This document shows positions 12,330-23,135 of a stretch of DNA of 64,000 nucleotides, piece after piece. Positions within the stretch are counted from its first letter, which is position 1, and each line of letters starts with the position of its first letter. The stretch comes from Helicostylum pulchrum (Eukaryota > Mucoromycota > Mucoromycetes > Mucorales > Mucoraceae). The notes under the pieces are model-generated. The model was not told the origin of the DNA and ran no database searches. It was given only the letters and a program-made list of their open reading frames with translations. The stretch spans positions 62,001-126,000 of the forward strand of contig JAIXMO010000058.1 in NCBI GenBank assembly GCA_025677825.1. The letters run 5' to 3'. A program made the position numbers and the translations under genes.

Positions 12330-12600
12330 TCACAATTGAAACCTCAAAATCATACCAAGTTTTGTTACAAATTCATCTGAAACGTTTTCTTTTGGCACTT
12401 CTTCATTAAAATATTCCTTGAACAAAAAAGAGTTACCATATAATCTCGTTTTCAACACAAGTAAGGGAATTGTGGGATCAGTTAAATAGCACACTTCGAA
12501 TTCATCGCTCAATGCCTGAAACTTTTCTAAAGCTTGAATATTGTTTTCTTCATTGAACTTTAGTTGAAAAAAAAAGCAAAGTACTTGATTGCGACTTATA
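12330..12600 (-). other. short coding-like fragment, unrecognised
   Basis: About 75 codons look protein-like (ALEKFQALSDEFEVCYL, PTIPLLVLKTRLYG, KENVSDEFVTKLG). A possible donor (CTTG|GTATGA) sits near the 3' end. It does not join the resolvase-like exon downstream in a usable phase. Upstream, the frame runs into the 23-bp repeat block, so the open frame there is fortuitous. Probably part of a decayed mobile element. Confidence 0.3.
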
Positions 12601-12721
12601 AAAACCATGATTTTTTTTATGAAGAGAAGAGAAGAGTGCAAATTAAAAAAATAGTTTTTATTTGAAGTCATTGAGACCATTGTGTTGACCACGGTATGAC
12701 CACGGTGACAGAACAATATAT

Positions 12722-12850
12722 GCGACATATCTTTTTTTGAAAAGCACAACACTATTTCTTTGAATTGTGCGACACTCTTTTCTAAAAACATACGACACTG
12801 ATTTTTGTAAAAGTGCGACACTTTAATTTTTTTTCTTGCGACATCGTTTT
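12722..12850 (+). repeat. 23-bp-period GCGACAC subterminal repeats
   Basis: Copies of GCGACAC or close variants start at about 12722, 12744, 12769, 12792, 12815 and 12838, spaced 22-25 bp (mostly 23). Each is followed by a T-rich spacer. The spacing equals that of the GTGACC-like repeats at 62707-62804 inside the Tc1/IS630-like element's right end. Confidence 0.7.
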
Positions 12851-12853
12851 GGC

Positions 12854-12925
12854 AAAAGGTGTACAGTACTTCCACGATCAAATGGATATTTTTTTTGGTC
12901 ACTTTTTAGAGACTCATTTGGTGAC
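12854..12925. mobile_element. decayed terminal inverted repeats of a Tc1/IS630-like element
   Basis: From 12869 the sequence reads CTTCCAC, TCAAATGG, then TTGGTC and TTAGAGA. This is the same order of blocks as the left end of the element at 55902-55944. Just to the left, AAGGTGTAC at 12855-12863 resembles the right end of that element (GAAGGTGGAC at 62817-62826). The two ends face outward, so this looks like two abutting or rearranged copies. Confidence 0.5.
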
Positions 12926-14219
12926 AGTATTTTTTTTTTCCTCGATAAGCAGCTACGGGTTTTCATAAATTGGATTTCGAGATAGAAATACATAATGAAG
13001 ATACATCACTACCTTTTAACCATTTATTAAATCTATACTTGGTAATATGTAAACTATTGTTGTATGAATGAATAGTTAATAACACAAGCTATTCATTAAT
13101 TTGATTCGCGTTACATAATTATGCATATAAGATGGTGTCTGCGTGTAGAAACAGAACAAAACAAAAACGTATATCTCTCTTTTCTTATGATACTCTCTTG
13201 CACTTACAGTGTTTAATTCTTAAAGATAAAGAAAACTAACATTATCAGATCAGATCAGAAATACCAAGAAAAATATATCGCATTTTCCTTTTTTAATTAT
13301 AATGATAAGACTATGGCTTTACGATCAATAAAACCACTGATATTTATTAATTTATTCACGCTATAAAAGAACCTCCTTATTTACCAAACAGTTAAGGAAA
13401 GTAAGGTGATTGGATGAAACGAAATATGACGTCAGTTTTAATTTCTGTTGAAATAATAATAGTCATATTAAGCACTCGTACAACAAACTTAATAAACTTC
13501 ATAAATGTTTACAAGTTAATGATGCTTATCTTTATTGCGTTTTTACAGCAGCTGGTAATTTTGGTTCACAACCATGGCTACAAACCCCCCCATAGCTGCT
13601 TAACGAAGGCCGCAAAACCAGCTGAATTCAGGCCTTCAAAAATTGGTGTTTCCAAAGACAACCCCCTTACTTAAAGGCAAAGTCTTTGAAACTTATATAA
13701 AGTTCCTCACAGCACACTTTTATATATATAAAAGTGAGGAAAGAACTCCATCAGAACATTTGTACACGTAAACGCGACAGATGACTGAATCGCTAAAGAA
13801 ATGGGAGCTCGACCGGCGCATATAAACAAGCATATACTCACATAGGTACATAAACAAGACATGATAAGGGCCATTTACTCCAAGAGGAAGCTTTCATAAA
13901 AGATTTGAGCGCATAAACGGTACAAATACGGTAATAAGCTCAAAGAAAATAAGAGAAGGGTTAAACGAATTTCCAAAGTTTCTCATAGTTGTACTGCAGT
14001 TTTTGCTTGTGTTTTACGTGATTTTATACATGGCTTTACATTTATAGGCTTCTCATTTAAATAGTCTAAATTTGTCTTGCGTATCTTCCGCAGATGTTGT
14101 TTCCTGTGATAATCTAACGTGTAATTAAAAATTCCAACAAAAATTATAATTATTTAGATATGCCAATTTAAAATAAAAAAAAAGAGGTAACTATTTATTT
14201 ATTATATACACATATACAT
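12926..14219. other. non-coding AT-rich interval
   Basis: About 1.3 kb with no supported gene. It probably holds the 3' flank of the formin and transposon debris. The only clear structure is the palindrome at 13701-13751. Confidence 0.5.
13701..13751. repeat. palindrome / inverted repeat
   Basis: CACTTTTATAT followed directly by ATATAAAAGTG forms a perfect 22-bp palindrome at 13715-13736. Outer arms AGTTCCTCAC and GTGAGGA-AGAACT extend the symmetry. It could form a cruciform or an RNA hairpin. Confidence 0.8.
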
Positions 14220-17200
14220 TTATTCTTTCTCTTGTTGTAAACTACGTAATAGATCTTCCGCAGAAATGACCGGCATTTGTCCAGAAGAAATAGAAGAGTG
14301 AGTACTATCTGTACGACTAATGACTACAGATAAGGTTGCGGCTCTATTTTTCTCAGTTGAAGGTTTTATCCTTTCTTCTTCATTTTTTATTTTGCGTAAC
14401 CTTTCACGTACACGACGCTGTCTCATTTTATTTTCTGCTTTACCAGATCGAAGTTGTTCCATTAAATCATCCATAATACGTCTATCATGATCTTCACCGC
14501 TAGTTTGAGAACTTTGACTATCACTATCGGATATTTCAATCGATGGTTTTGTCATCGCCTTCCGTTTTTCTTCCAAAGATTTTTTCCTTCTTTCTTCTCG
14601 TTCCATATTCTCGCTATACTTTAATTCTTCTTTAGCAGCTTGCTTCCAACTGGTGATAAATCGAGAGAATATCTGAAAGAATTCATCGGGTCTCATTAGC
14701 TTTGGGTTCTCACCATAGTAAAGCATAATATCTCTCCATTTGAAATCTACATTGACGTAAAGTGCTTCGAGTTCTTCAAAGCGATTATTGGCTGAGTTAC
14801 GGAATTCTTCCATTACTTGGCTGAATCTATCTCGATTGATTGTCATGTATTGACTCGGTTCATTTAAAGACGCAATTTCTTTGTGTTTAGATGCGTCGAT
14901 ATAGTCAAAGCTACGGTTCGATTGAGTATCGATATCTTTACTAGGTTGTGTATCATAATTACTTTGAGGGTTATTGATAGATTCTATCTCATTATTTTGG
15001 TTGGTAGCACGATTACGAATCGAACCGGTATCGATACGTTCTATTTCATTACTATTATTTGTAGCATAGCTATGAATCGAACCGTTATCAGAAGTTTCTT
15101 CTGCTTGTTGATTTTGTGGTTCTTCTTTTTCTTTAATAGGGCTTACGGGTCTCTTTTCTTTTAACTCCTCTGGACTTGGCCAATACAATTCCAACTCCAT
15201 TCCAATCTGTTTAAGTCCTTGACGCATCTCTATATATTGTTGACCGATATCATTGATACTAACCATAACTAAATATATATTTATATATACATATATATGT
15301 GTATAAGTGTTTCAGTTCCCTTTTTTTTTGTAATTGCTTTTACCTCTGCTGGCTTGATTTACATCTTTTAAATCATCAATAAAGTCTAGTATAAATGAAA
15401 AATGTCTTCTGACAATACCCACAAGACAATGTAGTAAAGTCAACTGAGATTCGTCCGAAGCTTTTGTATCAGCCAACTTGTTAATACTGTCAATCTTCAT
15501 ACCAAACGCACCGCCTTGTTGGCCAGAACTATTCATATAGTTACCAAGTACCAAAATAAGCTGTAATAACTTCTTTAGTGCCTTCGAATTTCGCAAAGCG
15601 TCTGAAGTTTCTAAAACGATGCTAAGACTCTTTCTCAAATGTTCGAATTTTTCCCAGTATTGTAATCTAAATAACATGAATTTGATTCTCGTTTCATATC
15701 TATAAATTCTCATCATCTTTTTTTTTAAAAAAATATATGTTTATATATCAGATTGGTATTATTTGTTTTGGTTTGGTTTGGTTTACCTCTATTGTAAACT
15801 GTTCTGGTAAATCTAGTTTTTGACAGTCTTCTTCGGGTCCATCTAAATACTTTTGCATCGTAATAAGATCGTCTTCTCGATTTGGACAGTACGCGATCAA
15901 ATTACTTAGGAATGTCTCCGTGCATAATTTATCATCCATAGCCAATATATGGTCTCTTACTTCTTTATAAGAACTAAAGTGTTTAATCTTTGGAAATATA
16001 ACAATATCTAAAAAAAAAAAATTAGTATAGCTTTCTTCTATACAATTTATACACTTACTGATATTTCTATTCTTATCTTTAGATAAAAACTTTACGGAAT
16101 CATTCTTGACAGCGGTATTGTTATTTGTTTGTGCAAGCCTCTTTTCTAAAAACGTATTTACTTTGGCAGGGAATAAAGCTTCAATCTTTTCAAATGCTCC
16201 TTGTTCTTTTAATGCTTCTTGCATAAATTCATCGCCTTCTCCAATCTCCATATTCCAAATAGTGTTTTCGGCAGCACTAGCGTCCATTTTTTTCCATTGG
16301 AAATTCTTAAGTTTTACTTGCGGGTAGTGTTGCATTTGTTTACGTAATGGTACGATTAAGGCTGGTGGGGCAGTAGCCATCGGTTTTATCAATGGAGGAG
16401 GAGGAGGTGGTGGTGGCGGAGACCCTAAATAACATTTTGAGCATACACGCCCCCAAAAAAATCAATTTAAAAAGCTTACCATTTTTAATTGCAGTTGGCA
16501 TAGAATCTGATCCTAAAGTAAACAAAAAGAGTAAATAAACCAAAAACTCAAAATTATGGATAAATATTTTATTACCTGGTGGAGGTGGAGGTGGAGGTGG
16601 AGGTGGAGGTGGCGGAGACAGTAGAACACCTGCTACTATAAACATGTATTTAATTAATCACTTTATATAATATACCGATATATGTATTCAAATTAACAAT
16701 TTACCAGAATTTTTAGAAGGCGGTGGTGGGGGCGGTGGGGGCGGAGGTGGAGGTACAGACGAAGAAGGTGAATTACTACCTAATTTCATAGACATAGATC
16801 TACGAATGCTACTATCATCACTGAAACTTGTAGGAGATTGAGTATAATTCAGAGATTGATGAACTACACAAATGAAATAATTTAACGAGGAGCAAGTCAA
16901 AAAATATATTTAACATACTTTGTCCGACACTGGCTGATGTAACAATAGGTCTAGGTTTTTTATGCTTTTTACCGAAAAACGGTAAAATGTTTCCAAATCC
17001 AAAAGAGTTTGACCCGTTGGTTAGTTTAACATTACTTGGTATTAACCATGGTTCTGATTCTTTTGATGATGAGCACTAAAAAAAAAGGATATACAGGGTT
17101 CAGAAAAAATAAAACTGATATTATTTTTTAAAAAATACCATTTCGTCCATTGACATTCTGGACTTTGCTGATACTTTCCAATCCTCTGTTAAAACAAGTA

Positions 17201-19157
17201 GAGAGCTACGTCTTCTTTCGGTATTCTCTGCTACTGCTAATCTATCTTGAAGCATAGCAATCGTTTCTTTCGAAGTTTTTAATACATCTCTTAATGAATC
17301 ATTTTCTTGTTTTAAGTGAACGATACGTTGCTTTTGAGTCTCATGTTCTATTTGATTTGGCAAGATACGTAATTGTTGTACTTCGGTTTGTAATTCGTTT
17401 TTTTCTTGCAATACCTGTTCATACATTTCTTTTAAATCATTTGATTCTCTTTCAATACCTCGTAATCGATCTACATCATAAAAGTTCTTAAATACTGTAG
17501 TTACTGCTATACCAAAAGTTGAAGAGAAGTCATCTGAATTGCAATGAGGTCTTCTATCCATAACAATTTGTTGAACAATAATACTTATCATGTGATAAAA
17601 TTGAGCTCTAGAAACGCAGGTTATTTATATATGTTATACGAAAATATATACGGTCTTACTTTGTTTCGGCATCCCCTTTAATCCATAAAAAATACTTTAA
17701 AATGCTTATGAAGTATTCTGTACCACGTGAGGAATCCGATATATTTGCAAGTGCACGATCAAATAATTCGGAAGGTTCGGCAAATTCCGTTTCCGAACTT
17801 AATTCTTGTCCAAATGCATCTTCCATATCATGTTCAGCCAACTCTTTAAACAAATTGATTTGAATATTTAACAAGTTAAAATCTAAGGATTCGAGTTTCG
17901 GTAAAATAATTGATTGTAATCCAGTTGCGTTGAATTGGTTACGCATATATATACGATAATTGACGTCAGATGGTATCTTTGTAAGTGCATTGACCAGAAT
18001 CATATTGGATAACTAACAAAAATAACAGGTTAGTTTTTACTTTTTAATTACACCTTTTTTTTTTTTTTAATTTACAGCATATTCCATTAAATTACTCTCT
18101 GGTATCTTTTCACTCTTCATTTTATCATGACCTGTATCAATTGTCCGTAAAAACTCCTTCATCCAAGAATCATATAGTACTAACGACTTTTTAAACTTTT
18201 TTAATAATTCAAATCCACGTACAACATGTTCATGCCCGTCCAAGTAACATATAAACGCTAATAATTCACACACTATCTTTCTTGTTTGCCATTGAGGACA
18301 ATGAATTGAAAACACGACTGCGTGGATATACTCTGGGTGATCCATCGCTTCTTTTCCTCCTATTCTTGTATTTACAATTGCTTTTATACACTTTACAATC
18401 TCTACTTCTAGTTCTAAAGCTACGTCTCGTCTATTGTCTATATTGTGGTTTAAATATTCTAGTGCGTGTGATAGTACATGAAATCCTTTTAGGTGAATAA
18501 ATTTCAATACCCAACTATAATATATATACAGTCATACGTTAAATAAAAAATATATATACGAAAAATGGATCCCTCCTATATACTTTACTCTATCGGTCTC
18601 GTCCTTAGACTTACTTCTAAACTTGCCGCAATATTTGGGGTTACAGCCCGTAAATTAGGACCCAAAAACTTGCGAACGAAATATTCTGGGGAATTAGAAT
18701 CATCTAAACCGTGATCATTATTACTATTCTTGGCTTTGACAGGTGACAGATTAGCTATACTACGAGATTTTCTTAAGGTGGTACTGATGGGATGCATGAT
18801 ATTACTGGTACTGATATTATTACTAAATGTGGCTGCGGAATGATTGTTGGAAGGAGTTGTATGTACAGGGGATGAAGTAGATATCTCTGGAGATGGTCCT
18901 GTGAGACTCTGTTGGTATCTATTAGGTGATAGTGGGCTAATTGGGCTCAAGTCGTGAAGTTGTGTGTTTGGTAAACGGTTCATGTCAAGACTGGCTCGTT
19001 CAGCTATCGCTTCTTGAATATGGCCTTCACTTACTCCCGAAGCTAATAATTCGGCTTGGTGGTCTTGGTGAATCATAAGCCATTTCTTTTCTTTTTCCCA
19101 GTGTTCCATACTTCGTTTTATTTTTCTGTCATGAATGCCACGTCGTTCCTAACATAC

Positions 19158-19201
<44 letters not shown>

Positions 19202-19591
19202 ATTAGCTTTTTAAGGAAAGTTTTTTTTTTCTTTAGAAAAGAATGAGTACCAGCATGTTGTCAAATAAAGCATTGACATCGTGTTCTGAAGGAATGTACT
19301 GTTCACGAGCAAATAAATGTTCAGCAGAACCTGCTTCAAACGAGGAACTATTTGGTATGATAGATTGCTGACGTATTGCAGTTACTATATGTGTGTAACG
19401 AATAACATTTGCATGAGTTAAAATTAGATAATAATTATAATAATGATTTAAGGCTTACGATTACGGCTTTTAGGTCTAATACTTAATATCCTTCTGACAG
19501 AATATCTACGTCCAGTATACTTTGTTGGTGGTATTGTACCGTTTGGACGCTTATACTTCTTTCTACCAAAACGATCGAGTATACCTTCCAT
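14220..19591 (-). CDS. formin (SepA/Bni1-type actin nucleator)
   Basis: 1501-aa formin that would nucleate and elongate actin filaments for polarised growth and septation. Fourteen exons: 19591-19459, 19384-19251, 19148-18589, 18514-18076, 18012-17660, 17607-17139, 17075-16919, 16863-16705, 16635-16576, 16512-16480, 16424-16059, 16007-15787, 15716-15344 and 15268-14220. They sum exactly to 1502 codons. Order: GBD/FH3 (EHDVNALFDNML, SLRTRPIDWVLKF), coiled coil in exon 6 (about residues 540-690), FH1 proline runs over exons 8-11, and FH2 from LKNFQWKKMD through LQLILVLGNYMNSS. A DAD-like tail (MDDLMEQLRSG with basic RRVRERLRK) follows, which implies GBD-DAD autoinhibition relieved by a Rho GTPase. 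The GA|GTAAAG donor at 18588 is chosen because it alone keeps the SLRT...WV motif in frame. Confidence 0.93.
19161..19197. repeat. (AG)n microsatellite in a formin intron
   Basis: About eighteen AG units lie inside the second intron of the formin (19149-19250). On the transcribed strand this is a (CT)n run, which lengthens the polypyrimidine content of the intron. Confidence 0.9.
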
Positions 19592-19816
19592 TTGATAAAA
19601 ATTTCAAAAAAAAGTAAAGAAGAAAAATATATAATTCTAAAAAAATAAACTGCTTAAACCAATAAAAAATGTCGGAGTATTGCCAGAAACTGATTCAACG
19701 TAAATAAAATAAGCGACTTGTACGTCAGCTGGTTTCATCAAAGAGAGAGAAAGAGATTTAAAAGAGTGCATGATTTTTATTCACGTAAAAGATAACTAGC
19801 GAAAATTTAGTTTATT

Positions 19817-22720
19817 CTATAAATGACTTTCATATACACGCGAAGGAGCAATCCATTTTTCAGATTCGTTCATTACCAACGCTTCTTCTAAAACATCCCA
19901 AATATTTTTCGCAAATACAAACTGAATATCATTCTTCACCTTTTCAGGTACGTCTTGTTCAACATCTTTACGGTTACGGAAAGGTAAAATGATCTTACGA
20001 ATACCTGCTCGATGAGCAGATACTACCTTTTCTTTAATTCCACCAACTGGTAATACTTGACCACGTAATGAAATCTCTCCTGTCATTGCTGTAGTAGTTG
20101 GCACATGATATCCTGAATAAAGTGAGACAATAGCAGATACCAATGTGACACCTTTTTTGTTGTTGTTATTGTTGTTATTAGTAAACTGTATTAAATTATT
20201 GTAGTTATACCGAGTTATAATTTTTACCTGCAGAAGGACCATCCTTATTAATTGAACCAGCAGGGAAATGAATATGAATATCATCATGTTCAATCATCTT
20301 TTCAGTAGAGCTATTAGTTAATTGAAGATCAAATGCATGTGACTTGACCCAAGATAAGGCCAACTTGGCTGATTCCTGAATAACATTTCCCAGAGACCCA
20401 GTCAATTGAAGATTACCATCACCTGGCATCTTTGTAGCTTCTACAAATAAGATACCACCATTACCACTACCTGAATAGGCTAATCCAGTGACTACACCAG
20501 GTACAAGTTCTCTCTCTGCTACTTCCTTTTCATAAAAGGCCATACCTAAAATATCTTCTACATCCGTTAAAGAAACTTGAGGGTTATAATCTTCTTCTCT
20601 ATTGGCTTCACGTAAATCAGCTAATTCAACACATTTTGATCGAACTACAGATGCAACTGTTCTTTCTAAACTACGTACGCCACTTTCTCGGGTATAATTT
20701 TCTGCAATCTTGAGAAATACTTCGTCCTTCATTTGAACTTGACCTTTTACAAGTCCATGAGCTAATAATTGCTTTGGTAATAAATGTGCTTTAGCAATAT
20801 AAAGTTTTTCTTCAAATGTGTAACCATTTAAACTAATAAGTTCCATACGATCCAAAAGAGGTTCAGGAATTGTATCAACGCTGTTAGCTGTAGCAATAAA
20901 TAAAACGTTGGATAAATCAAAGGGAACATTAAGATAATGATCAGAGAAACTGTTGTTTTGTTCAGGATCAAGGACCTCTAATAAAGCAGCAGATGGATCA
21001 CCATAATGAGAAGATTGAACAAGTTTATCAATTTCATCCAATAAAAACAATGGATTGTTGACTTTACATTTTCTTAGGCCCTGAATAACTAAGCCAGGCA
21101 TAGCACCTACATATGTACGACGATGTCCTCTATGTATGTATGCGAAACAACAATAATTAGTTAACTACAGATGTAGTATAATAATAATACTAATAAATAC
21201 CTCATCTCAGCTTCATCACGTACACCACCCAATGAGATACGATGAAATTCACGACCAAGAGAAGAAGCAATCGATTTTCCAAGTGAGGTCTTTCCCACGC
21301 CAGGCTTAAAATAAACAACCGCATAAGTTTATATAAAGATTTATAATCAATAAAAGGTATGTATGTATTACTACTTACTGGTCCAACGAAGCAAATAATA
21401 GGTGCTTTTAAGTCACCCTTAATCTTGATTACAGACAAATATTCTATAATACGTTTCTTTACATGATCTAAACCAAAATGGTCATCCTGCAATTTTTGTT
21501 TAGCTTGCGCAATATTGATTATATCATCCGTCTTTTTATTCCAAGGTAGGTCTGCAAGTAATTCAAGATAGTTGCGAGCAACAGAGTATTCACTAGAGGC
21601 CGGTTGCAATTTCTTTAATCTTTTAAGTTCTCTTTGAGCTACAGTAGATGCTTCTTCAGGTAAGTCTGCTTCTTCAATTTTAGTACCTAATTGCTCAAGT
21701 TCATCTTCGTCTTTTATTCCTCCACCTGAACCATCACTTTCACCAAGTTCTTTTTTAATCGCTTCAAGCTGAATAAGTGTGTCATAATACGATATTAGTT
21801 TGATTTGGAAATATTTCTATATTAGGGCTAAACCATATTACCTGTTGACGGAGATAGAACTCTCTTTGCTTTTTGGTAAGCTTACCTTCTACACTAGAAT
21901 GCACTTGTTCTGATATTTTAAGAACCTTTTTTTTAAAAAATAAATAAATGATTAACAACCTTAAATATATCATATAAAAAAATAATAAAAATATTACGTG
22001 AAGTTGACGAGTCATCCATTCAGAAGCCTTTTCTACTCTTTCCTTTAAATTAGTTGTAGATAACATGGTTAGTTTTTCATCAAAAGAGGTTTCAATAACG
22101 GAGACCAATAGATCAGCCAATACAGGAGGAGAAACAGAATCAATCAATTTTGTCAATTGTTGAATTAAGTTTTCAGGCATACGAAGGTCCTTCATCTTGG
22201 AAAGGAATTCACGTACAAGTGCTTTAAAGAGAATCATTTCATCCGTTGACTCTCCCTCTTCCATTTCTTCATCAAAATATTTGACTTTCACATGTAATGT
22301 AGCATCTTGAGAGAAATATCGGTCCACTTTAAATCTCGAAATACCTTCAACAAACATAGTAAATGCACCTAATCCTGATCGTTGAACTCGAATGATACGT
22401 GCTGTACACCCAAACGTAAACAAACGGTCTTTATCTTCCGGTTTAATAAATCCTTCATCTTTTAAAGCAACTGCTGTTGTTGTATTAGGTGACGCAGTTC
22501 CTTCAACTTCTTCTGAGTTTGCTTCTTCTTCAATACCTTTACCAGTTAAAGGAATACAGGCAATATAAGTAGGTTTACGCTGTTCACTGGAGCGCAAGTG
22601 CTTGCGAGTCAAGGCTACAGCATCTCTACCTCTCATGTTGATCTTTAAAACAACTGAAGGTAACAAAACTTTGTTTTCAAGAGGAACCACAATTAAACTA
22701 TCTACTAAAGAACTTGGCAT
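19817..22720 (-). CDS. LONP2: Lon protease homolog, peroxisomal type
   Basis: ATP-dependent AAA+ serine protease, 845 aa, predicted to act in peroxisome matrix quality control. Six exons: 22720-21998, 21925-21842, 21768-21379, 21304-21201, 21129-20228 and 20151-19817, summing exactly to 846 codons. Order: N-terminal LON substrate domain ([17 protein letters not shown]), the [18 protein letters not shown] helix, Walker A GPPGVGKTS (about 397-405, assembled across an intron), Walker [11 protein letters not shown] (about 460-469), and the protease domain with catalytic Ser in GPSAG (about 733) and Lys in GGIKEK (about 774). The protein ends in SHL, a plausible type-1 peroxisomal targeting signal. 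There is no mitochondrial presequence, which separates it from PIM1/LONP1. Confidence 0.93.
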
Positions 22721-23065
22721 ATTATAATTATTTGCTGGTAAAACAAAAAGGAAGAAAAATCACAACAAAAAAAATAGTGGATTTTTATACTCTTTCATGT
22801 GATGCAGTTGCTTTAAAGTTATTCATAAAAAAAGAGCCGAATAAGCCGCAGTTTTAACTTGGATTTTAAACCAATAACATGAATTAAAAATGTTGACATT
22901 CTGGATTTCCCACTGAAAATAAATTTGTCATCTCGCCTTAAAAAAAATATGTATTTGCATGTTATTAAAAAAAAAAAGCTCTGGTCTATTTTATTTCGTC
23001 TATTGCATGTAATAGTAGCTGTTGTTGTTATATTAGTATTATAATTATTATTATCATTATTAGCG

Positions 23066-23124
<59 letters not shown>

Positions 23125-23135
23125 TGAAAAATATC
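22721..23135. other. intergenic with (GTA)n repeat
   Basis: Lon promoter side and 3' flank of the DIP2-like gene. It contains a (GTA)n run at about 23078-23124 preceded by ATT/GGT-rich triplets. No gene seen. Confidence 0.7.

Noticed and set aside
12722..12850. CRISPR-like periodic repeat
   Set aside because: Units are 23 bp with short degenerate motifs, in a eukaryotic genome beside transposon ends; no conserved 25-40-bp repeat or unique spacers.
12600..12902. N-terminal part of a long minus-strand open frame
   Set aside because: It runs through the 23-bp repeat array and terminal repeats, so the open frame is a by-product of the repeat.
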